From Psychrobacter sp. APC 3426 (lineage in GTDB: Bacteria; Pseudomonadota; Gammaproteobacteria; Pseudomonadales; Moraxellaceae), in the NCBI RefSeq assembly GCF_030408035.1, contig NZ_JASDCF010000010.1:1-64000 (forward strand): DNA of 64,000 nucleotides, in the 5' to 3' direction. The notes beneath the pieces were generated by a model that was given only the letters and a program-made list of their open reading frames with translations, was not told the origin of the DNA and ran no database searches. Below, in pieces: positions 48,834-57,650 of this stretch (positions are counted from its first letter, which is position 1; the number at the start of each line of letters is the position of its first letter). A program made the translations under genes and the position numbers.

Positions 48834-50312
48834 ATGAATGATATTACGATAAATGATTTGATGGGATTGCTACCTTACGCACCAATCATTGCCGTGGTGA
48901 TTACGGTGTTGCTGGTAATGATTGCCATCACCGTTAAACGCTCGCATATGGTTACCGGTACTGTCACGGTAATCGGTTTAAATATTGGCCTGTTTACCTT
49001 AATCGGTCAGATGACTGGTGTCATCGAAAGCGGTACGATGGTACCAAACGCTGAGCAGTTATTTATTATTGATAACTTTGCTCAGTTCAATATGGTGGTG
49101 ATTTTAATCTGTGCCTTGGCTTGCTGTACGTTATCTTATGCGTACCTAGCTGACCTAAAAGACAATAAAGATGAGCTGTATCTGCTCATGTTGCTATCGA
49201 CGGTTGGTGCGCTACTGATGGTCAGTGCTCAGCATATGGCGTCGTTCTTTATGAGCTTAGAGATGCTTTCAGTGCCGCTCTATGGTCTATTGTCTTATAC
49301 CTATATGCGCAACCGTTCACTAGAGTCGGGACTCAAGTACTTAGTGTTGTCAGCGACGGCATCGGCTACCTTGTTGATGGGTATGGCCTTTATCTACGCT
49401 GAAGTAGGCTCCTTGGCCTTTAAACCAATCAGCATGGTATTAGGCAATCTGTTTGAGTCACCACTATTGATACTTGGCGCGGCGCTGATGATGTTTGGTA
49501 TTGCCTTTAAACTGTCGGCTGCTCCTTTTCACATGTGGACACCAGACGTTTACGAAGGCGCACCAGCACCTATTGCGACTTTCCTAGCATCGGTATCAAA
49601 AGTTGCGATGATGGCATTGGCCGTTCGTTTCTTAATCGATACCGCGCTATTGGCACTACCATCGGTACAAATGTTATTGATGGTGATGGCAACCTTGTCT
49701 ATTTTAGTTGGTAACTTACTGGCGGTGCGTCAGACCAGTCTCAAACGTCTATTGGGTTATTCATCCATTGCTCATATGGGTTATGTGCTGATTGTAATCG
49801 TGAGTATCGGTACGGCAGCGGACAGTATCTCTAGTATGTATATGGCGGTTTATGCCTTTACGTCTATCGGTGCCTTTGGTGTGGTGACGTTGATGTCGAG
49901 CCCTTATCGTTTGGCTGGTGAAGCCGATGAGCTGACCCATTACCAAGGATTGTTCTGGCGTCGTCCAGTACTGACTGCTGTCATGACCATTATGATGTTG
50001 TCACTGGCAGGTATTCCACTGACGGCCGGCTTTATCACCAAGCTATTTGCGATATTGGCAGCGGTACAAGGTACCAACTGGTTCCTAGCTGCGATGATTA
50101 TCCTAGGTAGTGCGATTGGTCTGTTCTATTACTTACGTGTGTTGCTCACATTGTTCAAACGTCCTAAGCAATTCATCGAGTTTGATGTGGCTGGGCAGTG
50201 GGGCATTCGTACCGGTGGTATTATGGTCATCGCCGTCACAGCGATTATCCTGTTCTTTGGTATCTTGCCAAACAGTATGATTGAATGGGCAAGCTTGGCA
50301 CGTATCTGGTAA
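48834..50312 (+). CDS. nuoN: NADH-quinone oxidoreductase subunit N
   Basis: This 492-residue antiporter-like subunit is the last gene of the operon. Seen are FFMSLEMLSVPLYGLLSYTY (conserved glutamate), FGIAFKLSAAPFHMWTPDVY (lysine), YEGAPAPIATFLASVSKVAM and AVRQTSLKRLLGYSSIAHMGY. About 14 helices, normal length. A Rho-independent terminator follows 90 bases downstream. Confidence 0.98.
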   Translation: MNDITINDLMGLLPYAPIIAVVITVLLVMIAITVKRSHMVTGTVTVIGLNIGLFTLIGQMTGVIESGTMVPNAEQLFIIDNFAQFNMVVILICALACCTLSYAYLADLKDNKDELYLLMLLSTVGALLMVSAQHMASFFMSLEMLSVPLYGLLSYTYMRNRSLESGLKYLVLSATASATLLMGMAFIYAEVGSLAFKPISMVLGNLFESPLLILGAALMMFGIAFKLSAAPFHMWTPDVYEGAPAPIATFLASVSKVAMMALAVRFLIDTALLALPSVQMLLMVMATLSILVGNLLAVRQTSLKRLLGYSSIAHMGYVLIVIVSIGTAADSISSMYMAVYAFTSIGAFGVVTLMSSPYRLAGEADELTHYQGLFWRRPVLTAVMTIMMLSLAGIPLTAGFITKLFAILAAVQGTNWFLAAMIILGSAIGLFYYLRVLLTLFKRPKQFIEFDVAGQWGIRTGGIMVIAVTAIILFFGILPNSMIEWASLARIW

Positions 50313-50404
50313 TGCTGTTACAGATATGGATTAAGTAAGTATTAGCATAAGATAAGTCGCTGCATTTTTATTCCACGGCTTATCTGCGACTACGGTTAGA
50401 AAGC

Positions 50405-50444
50405 CAAGATGCGCCAGCTTTATGATAAGCTTGGCGCATCTTTT
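50405..50444 (+). terminator. nuo operon terminator
   Basis: AAGATGCGCCA...GCTT pairs with AAGC...TGGCGCATCTT (one bulged base), followed by TT and GG-T-rich sequence. It ends the nuoA-N transcript. Confidence 0.8.
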
Positions 50445-50533
50445 GGTTTGACCCCTTTAAAAACAAATAAACACAACCATCAATAGAAGTATTAAAAGAA
50501 AACGACTAATAAAAACGAGAGTGATTAACTATT

Positions 50534-51376
50534 ATGAGTGACAATATTCAAAAAGTAACGGTACTCAGTAAGACCACTTGGACGCCCAATCTATTTAGTT
50601 TTACGGTCAGCCGTCCAGACAGCTTTAAATTTACCGCAGGGCAATTTGTACGCTTAGGTGTCAATCCCAGTCAATTAAAATACTATCAGCAGCAAAGTGC
50701 AGCAGGTAATGATGCCGCTAGTGAAGAGATGAATGAGGCAGTTAACGAAGATATCTATCGTGCCTATTCAATTGTCTCTTCACCCTTTGATGAGATATTA
50801 GAGTTTTTCTCTATTGTCATTCCTGAAGGTGCGTTTACCTCACAGCTGCAACACCTAGAAGTGGGTGATGAGCTGCTGCTCAATAGCATGCCGTTTGGCT
50901 TTTTGACATTGGCACGTTACCAAAAGCCATTGCCAAAAGACTTATGGCTACTAGCGACAGGTACTGGATTGGCACCCTTCTTGTCTATGCTACAAGATAT
51001 GCAAACATGGCAAGACTACGAGCATATCGTCTTGGCCTACAGCGCGCGCTCGACAGAGGAGTTGGCTTATATCGAACTGATTGAGCGCTTACAAGAAGAC
51101 TTTGGCTCGTTGGTTGATAATCCTGCCAAATTAATTTTTATACCCATCGTTACTCGTGAGCCTGTCGAAGGTGCCTTGACAGAGCGTCTACCGAAACTGC
51201 TATTGGACGGTACATTGCAAGAGCGGGCAGGGATTGCGCTCGATATCGATACTACACACGTCATGCTATGTGGCAACCCAGAGATGGTCGACGATACCAA
51301 AGAAGCATTAAAGACCTTAGGTCTAGTGATGAATCGTCGCGGTGAAGGCAATATCGCAGTAGAGAACTACTGGTAG
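50534..51376 (+). CDS. fpr: ferredoxin/flavodoxin--NADP+ reductase
   Basis: This 280-residue FAD enzyme moves electrons between NADPH and ferredoxin or flavodoxin. The FAD site is YRAYSIVSSPFDEILEFF (RxYS type) with FTAGQFVRLG before it. The NADPH site is LLATGTGLAPFLSMLQ and MLCGNPEMVDDTKEAL, and the C-terminal aromatic end is VENYW, as in bacterial Fpr. An insert of ~20 polar residues (QQQSAAGNDAASEEMNEAVN) lies before the FAD motif. Probably transcribed alone, after the nuo terminator. Confidence 0.95.
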   Translation: MSDNIQKVTVLSKTTWTPNLFSFTVSRPDSFKFTAGQFVRLGVNPSQLKYYQQQSAAGNDAASEEMNEAVNEDIYRAYSIVSSPFDEILEFFSIVIPEGAFTSQLQHLEVGDELLLNSMPFGFLTLARYQKPLPKDLWLLATGTGLAPFLSMLQDMQTWQDYEHIVLAYSARSTEELAYIELIERLQEDFGSLVDNPAKLIFIPIVTREPVEGALTERLPKLLLDGTLQERAGIALDIDTTHVMLCGNPEMVDDTKEALKTLGLVMNRRGEGNIAVENYW

Positions 51377-51423
51377 ACCAAGTCTAACCACTCTATATAA
51401 GCGCTCATATATAAACGGCCACA

Positions 51424-51466
51424 AAAAAACGCCGCTACTTTACTGAAGTAAAGTAGCGGCGTTTTG
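51424..51466. terminator. bidirectional terminator after fpr
   Basis: A perfect 17-bp inverted repeat, AACGCCGCTACTTTACT and its complement with a GA loop, is flanked by A-run and TTTT. It serves fpr on + and the converging hypothetical gene on -. Confidence 0.92.
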
Positions 51467-51507
51467 ATGGGCTATTACGGACGATTGATAGCCCATATAC
51501 TTGGATA

Positions 51508-52287
51508 TTAAACCTGACTTGGTTCGGTAGCATCATCGATCGGATTGATAGGTCCTTGCATCAGTTCGGGCTTGTCATCAGCACCGATGATGTCTTCGTT
51601 GCTGCTGGCCGCCAACAAGTCACGATAATTAATCTGCGTCTTTAAAATCATCTGTTCTTCTTCAAGCTCGCCATAATTGACTTGCACCTTATGCAAAGTA
51701 CTCATGATTTTTTTGTTCTTTTTTAGCCAGCGATTGATATCAAGATAGATGACTTCGTCTTTTGCACGCGCAATATTGATATAAGACAGTATAAAGCCCA
51801 ATGGATCCTTTTTTAGGATGCTGTGATAGAACCAAATAAAGAGTTTGATGCCTTGGCGCTTTAAAAAAGACTCGCAGCGTAGGTTTAGGACATCGGTATA
51901 AGTTTGCTGACCAAAGACAAAACGCTGTACATTACGATCAAGCTGAACGTGAATCAAACTAAAGTTACTGGCGATTTCAACATAAATCCCCGAAATATCG
52001 ATGGTACAGTACAAGCGAAACCAGTCATCATGCATCTCAACACGCAGCTCTAAGATGGCTTTTACATTGTCCGTCACAAACTTTTGCAGCGCGTCATTGA
52101 CGTATTTTTGTGCGACGGGTAACGACAGTTCATCCTCGAACTTATCCGTCGTTTTGGTGTACATTTTTTTGATAGACTGGGTCAGGCGCTCCCAACCACC
52201 GCTAAATGACTCATCAAAACGGTAGCCGATATTTTCAAAAAACTCATCAAAACTGTCTGAACTATCCACGTTATCAAAATCACTCAA
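51508..52287 (-). CDS. conserved hypothetical protein, 259 aa
   Basis: I do not recognise this protein. It is soluble and rich in aromatic and charged residues, with an acidic N-terminus (SDFDNVDSSDSFDEFFENIG), a central beta-like portion (LELRVEMHDDWFRLYCTIDI) and an acidic C-terminal tail ending EPSQV. No signal peptide, membrane helix or catalytic motif is seen. The start is TTG at 52287 with AAGGA 8 bases upstream; no nearby ATG exists. It likely belongs to a family confined to Moraxellaceae; that is a guess from its lack of familiar features. It converges on fpr. Confidence 0.75.
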   Translation of the reverse strand: MSDFDNVDSSDSFDEFFENIGYRFDESFSGGWERLTQSIKKMYTKTTDKFEDELSLPVAQKYVNDALQKFVTDNVKAILELRVEMHDDWFRLYCTIDISGIYVEIASNFSLIHVQLDRNVQRFVFGQQTYTDVLNLRCESFLKRQGIKLFIWFYHSILKKDPLGFILSYINIARAKDEVIYLDINRWLKKNKKIMSTLHKVQVNYGELEEEQMILKTQINYRDLLAASSNEDIIGADDKPELMQGPINPIDDATEPSQV

Positions 52288-52931
52288 ACTGATTATCCTT
52301 ATAATTATAGGGGTCGCTACTGCATCGATAATATAAAGCTACTGATTTAAAGGCAATGAATGGAAATATATGGTCATAGTGCCAATAAAGCACTTGATTC
52401 AACCAATGTCCGCTCATGGACCACCACCATAAAACACTATATATGGCTGTATTTATTTGAATTTTACCATCAATAGGGTGGTTATGTTTTGGACTGGATA
52501 GGCTAAAACCAGCCCTTTAATAATGTGAAACTTATCAAACAGTATATAACAAATATGATGCCTTCAAAATGCACATACGCGTTTTGTAGCAAATGAGTTA
52601 CTACTGTTCGCGCTGATAATTTGTTTGACGATGGCTAAATTATTGGTTAGCTGTGATATACCACACCGGTTTATAGCATTTTTAGTGTCTTGCCTTGTCG
52701 ATAAAGTGACCAAAGGTTGCATCGTCTACTTGAGTGGCATCCATTGATGAACGATAGGTGGACGCTCGGCAATAGTGATTATGCTAGCGACGCAATTCTA
52801 CGTCATGTTATGATAGCGCCGGCATTGCATATATAGTCAATCCCATATAAATCAGAAAAATTCATAAAGCGAAGGCGACGATACATAACTGTCGTTAATG
52901 ATAAGCTTGTACCCCTAATTTGAGACCTACT
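52288..52931. other. ~640-bp spacer without a gene
   Basis: The divergent spacer between the hypothetical gene (-) and tonB (+). I see no ORF, tRNA or clear repeat. It must hold both promoters; a TTGACG at 52625 has no well-spaced -10. Confidence 0.5.
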
Positions 52932-53819
52932 GTGACCTATATCAAAGACTCACAAAGCTACCATTTTTCAGCGCAAGCGCCCAAGCGTGACGTAAGCTTG
53001 CCTGTTGCCGTCATTATTGCAGTAGGCGTACATGCCCTGATTATATTTGGTATCAGTTTTTCTATGGGACAAGACCCTGCTGCGATGATGCAGGATGTGG
53101 CAAAAGCATTGACCGATAATATGCAGCCAAATGAAGATGCCCAGTTTATTGCCAATGCCTCTCAAGTGGGTGGCGGCACGGTACATGAGCAATTAAGGCA
53201 AGAGACGGACCAAACCAGTCCACTATCAGCAGAGCAAATGAGTGAGACGCAGGATGTGATTACCTTGCAGCGCCAAGTTCGCCAGCAGCGTTATCAAGAG
53301 AGCTATCTGCGCACCACCTTAAGCTGGCGTCAGGCAAGTGTAGAGTCTGACAACGACAGCAAGCAGCCACAAGACGATATCATGGCGCAAGAAGAGCGCC
53401 TGCGTAAGCAAATCGCTACCTTGGAGGCGCAGTTGTCTCAGCGTCAGCAAGTCTATGCCACCAAATCAAAAGTGGTGACAGTTGATAGTAACTCGACGAC
53501 GAAAGGGGCTGCTGCTGACTATATCAATACGTTTCGTGAACATGTCGAGCGGGTTGGTAACTTACAATATCCAGCACAAGCGCGCGCACAAGGTATCACC
53601 GGTGACGTGCGCCTCATGGTGATTATCAGTAGTGATGGTAATATCAAAGCCATTCGTCTGTTAGAAAGCTCAGGCTCAACGATATTGGACGAAGCTGCAA
53701 AACAGTCCGTTCGCCAAGCTGCGCCTTTCGGTAAATTTACCAAAGACATGAGCGATATCGTCGAGCTGCGCTTGATACGTACCTACCGTTACAGTGACAA
53801 AGTAGATGTCACTTATTGA
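52932..53819 (+). CDS. tonB: TonB-family energy transducer
   Basis: This ~295-residue protein has one N-terminal membrane anchor (LPVAVIIAVGVHALIIFGIS), a periplasmic Gln/Arg/Glu-rich coiled-coil segment (~110-190, with LRKQIATLEAQLSQRQQ) and a C-terminal TonB fold (YPAQARAQGITGDVRLMVII, then ILDEAAKQSVRQAAPFGKF). It would pass proton-motive energy to outer-membrane receptors, but no exbBD lies next to it. It lacks the Pro-rich region of classical TonB. The GTG at 52932 has a GAG-type site; the alternative is TTG at 52920 (299 residues) without one. Confidence 0.85.
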   Translation: MTYIKDSQSYHFSAQAPKRDVSLPVAVIIAVGVHALIIFGISFSMGQDPAAMMQDVAKALTDNMQPNEDAQFIANASQVGGGTVHEQLRQETDQTSPLSAEQMSETQDVITLQRQVRQQRYQESYLRTTLSWRQASVESDNDSKQPQDDIMAQEERLRKQIATLEAQLSQRQQVYATKSKVVTVDSNSTTKGAAADYINTFREHVERVGNLQYPAQARAQGITGDVRLMVIISSDGNIKAIRLLESSGSTILDEAAKQSVRQAAPFGKFTKDMSDIVELRLIRTYRYSDKVDVTY

Positions 53820-53988
53820 TGGGTAATGGTGGTTGTCGATATGGTTAAGCAAATAAACAGCGTTCAAGATGCCTGCCATTCAGAAGAGCAGCATTAACGT
53901 CGCTAAGTACAATTTATCAGAATATTACTATTAGCATATTCTTACAGAATACATTTACCAATACATTTTTATAGTATAAAGAGTCAGT

Positions 53989-54864
53989 ATGGAATTTTTA
54001 GGTTTTACAGTAGATATTGCATCCCTTACTAGCAACGCATTGAGCTTAGCCATTAAGATTGCGTTAGCCATAATCATATTCGTGGTAGGGCGTTGGCTTG
54101 CTAAAAAGGCAGTCACATTTGCTCACGGTATTATGTTGCGTAGCCATTTGGATGATACTGTTGCTAATTTTTTAGGTCGCTTGTTATATGGCGTGTTATT
54201 AGTGGTGGTTGCTCTAGCGGCGTTGAGTAAGGTTGGCGTGCAAACGACCTCAGTCGTTGCCATATTGGGTGGTGCAGCGGTAGCGATTGGTCTGTCATTA
54301 AAAGATCAGCTGTCGAACTTCGCCGCTGGTATTATGATTGTGACTTTCCGTCCGTTTGTACGCGGTGATTATGTACAAATCAGTAGCTACACAGGCACGG
54401 TAACCGAGATTACTTTAATCAATACCCACCTGACGACGATTAACAATCACGACATCATCATTCCTAATAGTGATATCACCACCTCAGCGGTGACTAACTA
54501 CACGGCGCTGCCAAATCGCCGCGTCGATATCACCGTTGGTATTGGCTATGATGCTGATATTAAGACTGCTAAAAACGTCATGCTGAGCTTGGCTAAAAAT
54601 AACCCGATGGCATTTACCGACCCTGAGCCTGTGGTACGTGTGACCAATCTGGGTGATAACTCGGTAGATTTGACCTTAAACGTTTGGACAACGAACGATG
54701 ATTGGTGGTCAATGCAGTGCGACTTGCTAGAGCAGTTTAAACATGCGCTGGATGACGAGAAGATTGAGATTCCATTCCCGCAGCGTAGCGTCCATGTTAA
54801 AGGGCTGGATCAGATGATTAATCAGATGGGTCAATCACAAAAACTGCCTATGACCAAAGATTAA
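53989..54864 (+). CDS. mscS: small-conductance mechanosensitive channel (MscS family)
   Basis: This 291-residue protein has three N-terminal helices; the third, pore-lining one is VAILGGAAVAIGLSLKDQLS with the Ala/Gly packing pattern of MscS, followed by NFAAGIMIVTFRPFVRGDYV (beta domain) and a C-terminal alpha/beta domain (RVDITVGIGYDADI). It acts as a tension-gated safety valve in the inner membrane. Length matches E. coli MscS (286). Single gene. Confidence 0.95.
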   Translation: MEFLGFTVDIASLTSNALSLAIKIALAIIIFVVGRWLAKKAVTFAHGIMLRSHLDDTVANFLGRLLYGVLLVVVALAALSKVGVQTTSVVAILGGAAVAIGLSLKDQLSNFAAGIMIVTFRPFVRGDYVQISSYTGTVTEITLINTHLTTINNHDIIIPNSDITTSAVTNYTALPNRRVDITVGIGYDADIKTAKNVMLSLAKNNPMAFTDPEPVVRVTNLGDNSVDLTLNVWTTNDDWWSMQCDLLEQFKHALDDEKIEIPFPQRSVHVKGLDQMINQMGQSQKLPMTKD

Positions 54865-54967
54865 CCAAAGAATGACCAAAGACGAATCACCTCAAAAAAA
54901 CTAGCCATCTTAAAAAAGCTGGCTATCTTAAATGATTGGCTAGGTAAAAATGACCACCTCAAACTTA

Positions 54968-55070
54968 TACCATTTCCAAAAATTAGAGTAACGCGGAAAA
55001 CTTGCGCAAGTACTACACCTAGTAGGCTGAGCAAGTTTGACAACGTTAATTGCACTTTTTGGGTTTGGTA
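54968..55070 (-). repeat. 103-bp palindromic MITE-like element, copy 2
   Basis: This is the inverted copy of 246-348, with inverted-repeat ends TACCA... and AAACTTGC/GCAAGTTT pairing in the stem. It is flanked by TTA on each side (54965-54967 and 55071-55073). In element orientation the flanks are TAA here and TTA in copy 1, so the triplet is target sequence and not part of the element. The right TTA is the stop codon of ybeY. Confidence 0.75.
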
Positions 55071-55715
55071 TTAAGCATTGGGAAGATAAGGGTTTGGTAG
55101 ATGTAAATCTGCCAAAATCTCAATCTCAAAGCCTTCCATCTCATCCTGCTCAGCCTGTCCAAGCTCATGATCGAACCCCAGTAGATGCAACATGCCATGT
55201 ACCAGTAAATGGCTAATATGCTGCGCTACCGTTTTATCTTGTTCTGCAGCTTCACGCACCATCACCTCATGACAAATAATAAGCTCACCAAGGGGCAGCG
55301 TTGGCATCAGCTCAATGATGGCGGCAGGCAGATCGCTTGGGTAAGATAAAATGTTGGTCGCATAATCCTTACCACGCGCCTCCAGATTTAACTCTCGCCC
55401 TTCAACGCTATCAGTAATATAGATGTCTAATGCTTTGGATTTCTCTTGCCACAATTCAGGATTGATATCGTCAAAGTAGGGCAGCGTCAGACCATTTTTA
55501 ACCCGCTCAGAGATATAATCCAAAGTCGCCATCATGACCTTTAGTAAGTTTTCGCGATGATAAAACGTATCAAGCGTAGCGTCGTCGATGCTATCAGTCG
55601 CGCTAATATCAAGGGCTGCGAAACTGGCATCATAATTATTTGTATTAATATCGACGCTATTGTTCATGCTGCCATCCTGTACATCAGCGATTACTTTATT
55701 ATTAGAGGGAGTCAT
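55071..55715 (-). CDS. ybeY: endoribonuclease YbeY (rRNA maturation factor)
   Basis: This 214-residue metalloprotein shows the zinc-binding motif HLLVHGMLHLLGFDHE (H-x3-H-x5-H type) at ~175-190 and the upstream ATNILSYPSD and GELIICHEVM blocks. It takes part in 16S rRNA 3'-end maturation and ribosome quality control. It is longer than E. coli YbeY (155) because of a ~50-residue polar N-terminal extension. AGGAT precedes the ATG. It follows phoH/ybeZ as in other proteobacteria, but a terminator lies between. A MITE starts at its stop codon. Confidence 0.95.
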   Translation of the reverse strand: MTPSNNKVIADVQDGSMNNSVDINTNNYDASFAALDISATDSIDDATLDTFYHRENLLKVMMATLDYISERVKNGLTLPYFDDINPELWQEKSKALDIYITDSVEGRELNLEARGKDYATNILSYPSDLPAAIIELMPTLPLGELIICHEVMVREAAEQDKTVAQHISHLLVHGMLHLLGFDHELGQAEQDEMEGFEIEILADLHLPNPYLPNA

Positions 55716-55842
55716 TGCTTTATCCTATTCAGAAATAGTGGGCTGCTTACGCCTCATCATCTCATATATTTTAGTCGTTTCATTCAGGCTATGGTAGCAG
55801 CGCGAACCACATCCACCCTAAGTTTGCGCAACACTTAGCAGT

Positions 55843-55874
55843 AAAAAACCGGACTACAATCAGTAATCCGGTTT
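55843..55874 (-). terminator. phoH/ybeZ terminator
   Basis: Read on -, AAACCGGA and TCCGGTTT form a stem followed by TTTTA, 34 bases after the phoH stop. It separates phoH from ybeY, which then needs its own promoter or read-through. Confidence 0.75.
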
Positions 55875-55907
55875 GATGCTTTAGAATGCGAAAGTTAACC
55901 GCTGCAA

Positions 55908-57008
55908 TTATAGCTTCGCCGCCGCATCAGCAACGGCTTGTTTGCGCTCTTGTTCTTTCATGCGCTCAAACTTACGTTTTTCTTGTAGTGCGACTTGTTC
56001 TTCATCGAACACATCATAAGCTTCGACGATTTTTTGTACCAGTTGATGGCGTACCACGTCTTTTGAGTCAAACTTGGTGATATGAATCTCTTCAATGTTA
56101 CTGAGGATTTCCATTGCCTGTGCCAAACCTGATTTGTGTCCACGCGGCAAATCAACCTGAGTGATGTCACCAGTAATGACCGCTCGTGAGCCAAAGCCCA
56201 GACGTGTCAAAAACATTTTCATCTGTTCAGGTGTGGTATTTTGCGCTTCATCTAGGATGACAAATGAGTTGTTTAATGTACGACCGCGCATGTAAGCAAG
56301 CGGTGCAATCTCAATGATTTGACGCTCAATCAATTTACCAACTTTTTCAAAACCTAGCATCTCATAGAGTGCATCGTATAACGGACGTAGATAGGGATCG
56401 ATTTTTTGCGTTAAATCACCCGGTAAGAAGCCTAACTTTTCGCCAGCTTCTACCGCTGGACGCACCAGTAATATACGCTCAATCTCATTGCGCTCTAACA
56501 TATCAACTGCACAAGCGACTGCTAGGTAGGTCTTACCAGTACCGGCAGGACCAATACCGAATGACACATCAGAGCTTAGTACGTTTTTTACGTAACGTTG
56601 TTGATTACCGCCACGTGGCGTAATTCTACCATTGCGAGTACGCAAGCTAATGGGCGTAAACTCATCGGCTGCATCCAAGTTATCGGCATCTTCCTCGTCA
56701 GCGAGCTGTTCATCGGCTGCTATATCTTCATCACGAGAGATACTCGATTGAATAATCAGATGTAACTCTTCTGCGCTGATGTCTTTGGTATTTTGTGCTT
56801 CATCTACCATCTTGTAGATAATGCGTTCGCCGCGTTCGACAGCCGTCACATCACCGCTCAGACAGAAGTCACCGTGGCGCTGCATGATTTTGATGTCGAG
56901 GCGATCTTGGATATATTTCATGTGATTATTATATTCGCCGAGCACGGTTTTGAGCTGTGCTGGCGTTAATGATTCGAACTTTATACGGCGGCTCATGGAA
57001 TCAGTCAA
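55908..57008 (-). CDS. ybeZ: PhoH-like ATPase (YbeZ)
   Basis: This 366-residue protein has Walker A GIGPAGTGKTYLAVACA (~155-171) and Walker B VILDEAQNTTPEQMKMFLTRLG, with RGRTLNNSF and VITGDITQVDLPRG after it, the PhoH family core. The N-terminal ~120 residues include a KH-like segment. YbeZ acts with YbeY in RNA metabolism in other bacteria. I keep the TTG start at 57008 because AAGGA lies 7 bases before it; the ATG at 56996 has none. Confidence 0.93.
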   Translation of the reverse strand: MTDSMSRRIKFESLTPAQLKTVLGEYNNHMKYIQDRLDIKIMQRHGDFCLSGDVTAVERGERIIYKMVDEAQNTKDISAEELHLIIQSSISRDEDIAADEQLADEEDADNLDAADEFTPISLRTRNGRITPRGGNQQRYVKNVLSSDVSFGIGPAGTGKTYLAVACAVDMLERNEIERILLVRPAVEAGEKLGFLPGDLTQKIDPYLRPLYDALYEMLGFEKVGKLIERQIIEIAPLAYMRGRTLNNSFVILDEAQNTTPEQMKMFLTRLGFGSRAVITGDITQVDLPRGHKSGLAQAMEILSNIEEIHITKFDSKDVVRHQLVQKIVEAYDVFDEEQVALQEKRKFERMKEQERKQAVADAAAKL

Positions 57009-57650
57009 GCGATTATCCTTGTATTTGGTTGCCCGCGGCTATTATGGCCAATCTTCTATTATGGTTTGGTTAATAAATGGCGATAGATTAACGGGCTTCA
57101 GAGATAAAATAATTAATTGTGTGTTATTGCTTTTAAATGATTTTTATAACGTTTGTTGCTTTTATAACGGTTATTTGGCTGATAGAAATTAAAATGACGG
57201 TAAATGGCTGATAAAAATGGTTATTCGTAAAATGACTGGTAATAAGTAACTCTCCTGCCTTCATTATGGTAGATAGATTTGAAAATTCAAGCGATATAAG
57301 GGAGGTAGTGCTTTGTTTTTGTATGGCGATTGCAACTACTACCTATATTTTGCTGTTCTCAATGTTGAGTCATTTTAAAAGCGAGTGTTTTGTAGGTTTG
57401 AGCTTTCTAAGATACAAGCCGTTTTTAGATAATAGGTGAAAATCAGAAATCCTATACACTCGCTGAGGATACTGTCAAGAGCACGGCATGCGCGGTAATT
57501 TGTGGTAATCTATTGCTTAGATAAGACAGCTATAAAAGCCAAGCTGAAAAGTGTCAAAAAACGATAAATCTTCTAAAAAAATAACATTTTTGAGTGCGTG
57601 TTCATCACGTCTAAACGCGTGTTAAAAGGATCATATTAGGAATAATAACC
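57009..57650. other. ~640-bp spacer with inverted repeats, no gene seen
   Basis: No credible ORF lies here. Inverted repeats are AGGTAGT at ~57303 with ACTACCT at ~57337, and GCGAGTGT at ~57381 with ACACTCGC at ~57458. An unannotated small RNA or a degraded repeat is possible. It also holds the divergent promoters of phoH and the ubiH-like gene. Confidence 0.4.

Noticed and set aside
54898..54944. Terminator after mscS
   Set aside because: Repeats of CTAGCCA/TGGCTA exist but the stems are short and without a T-run, so I do not call it.
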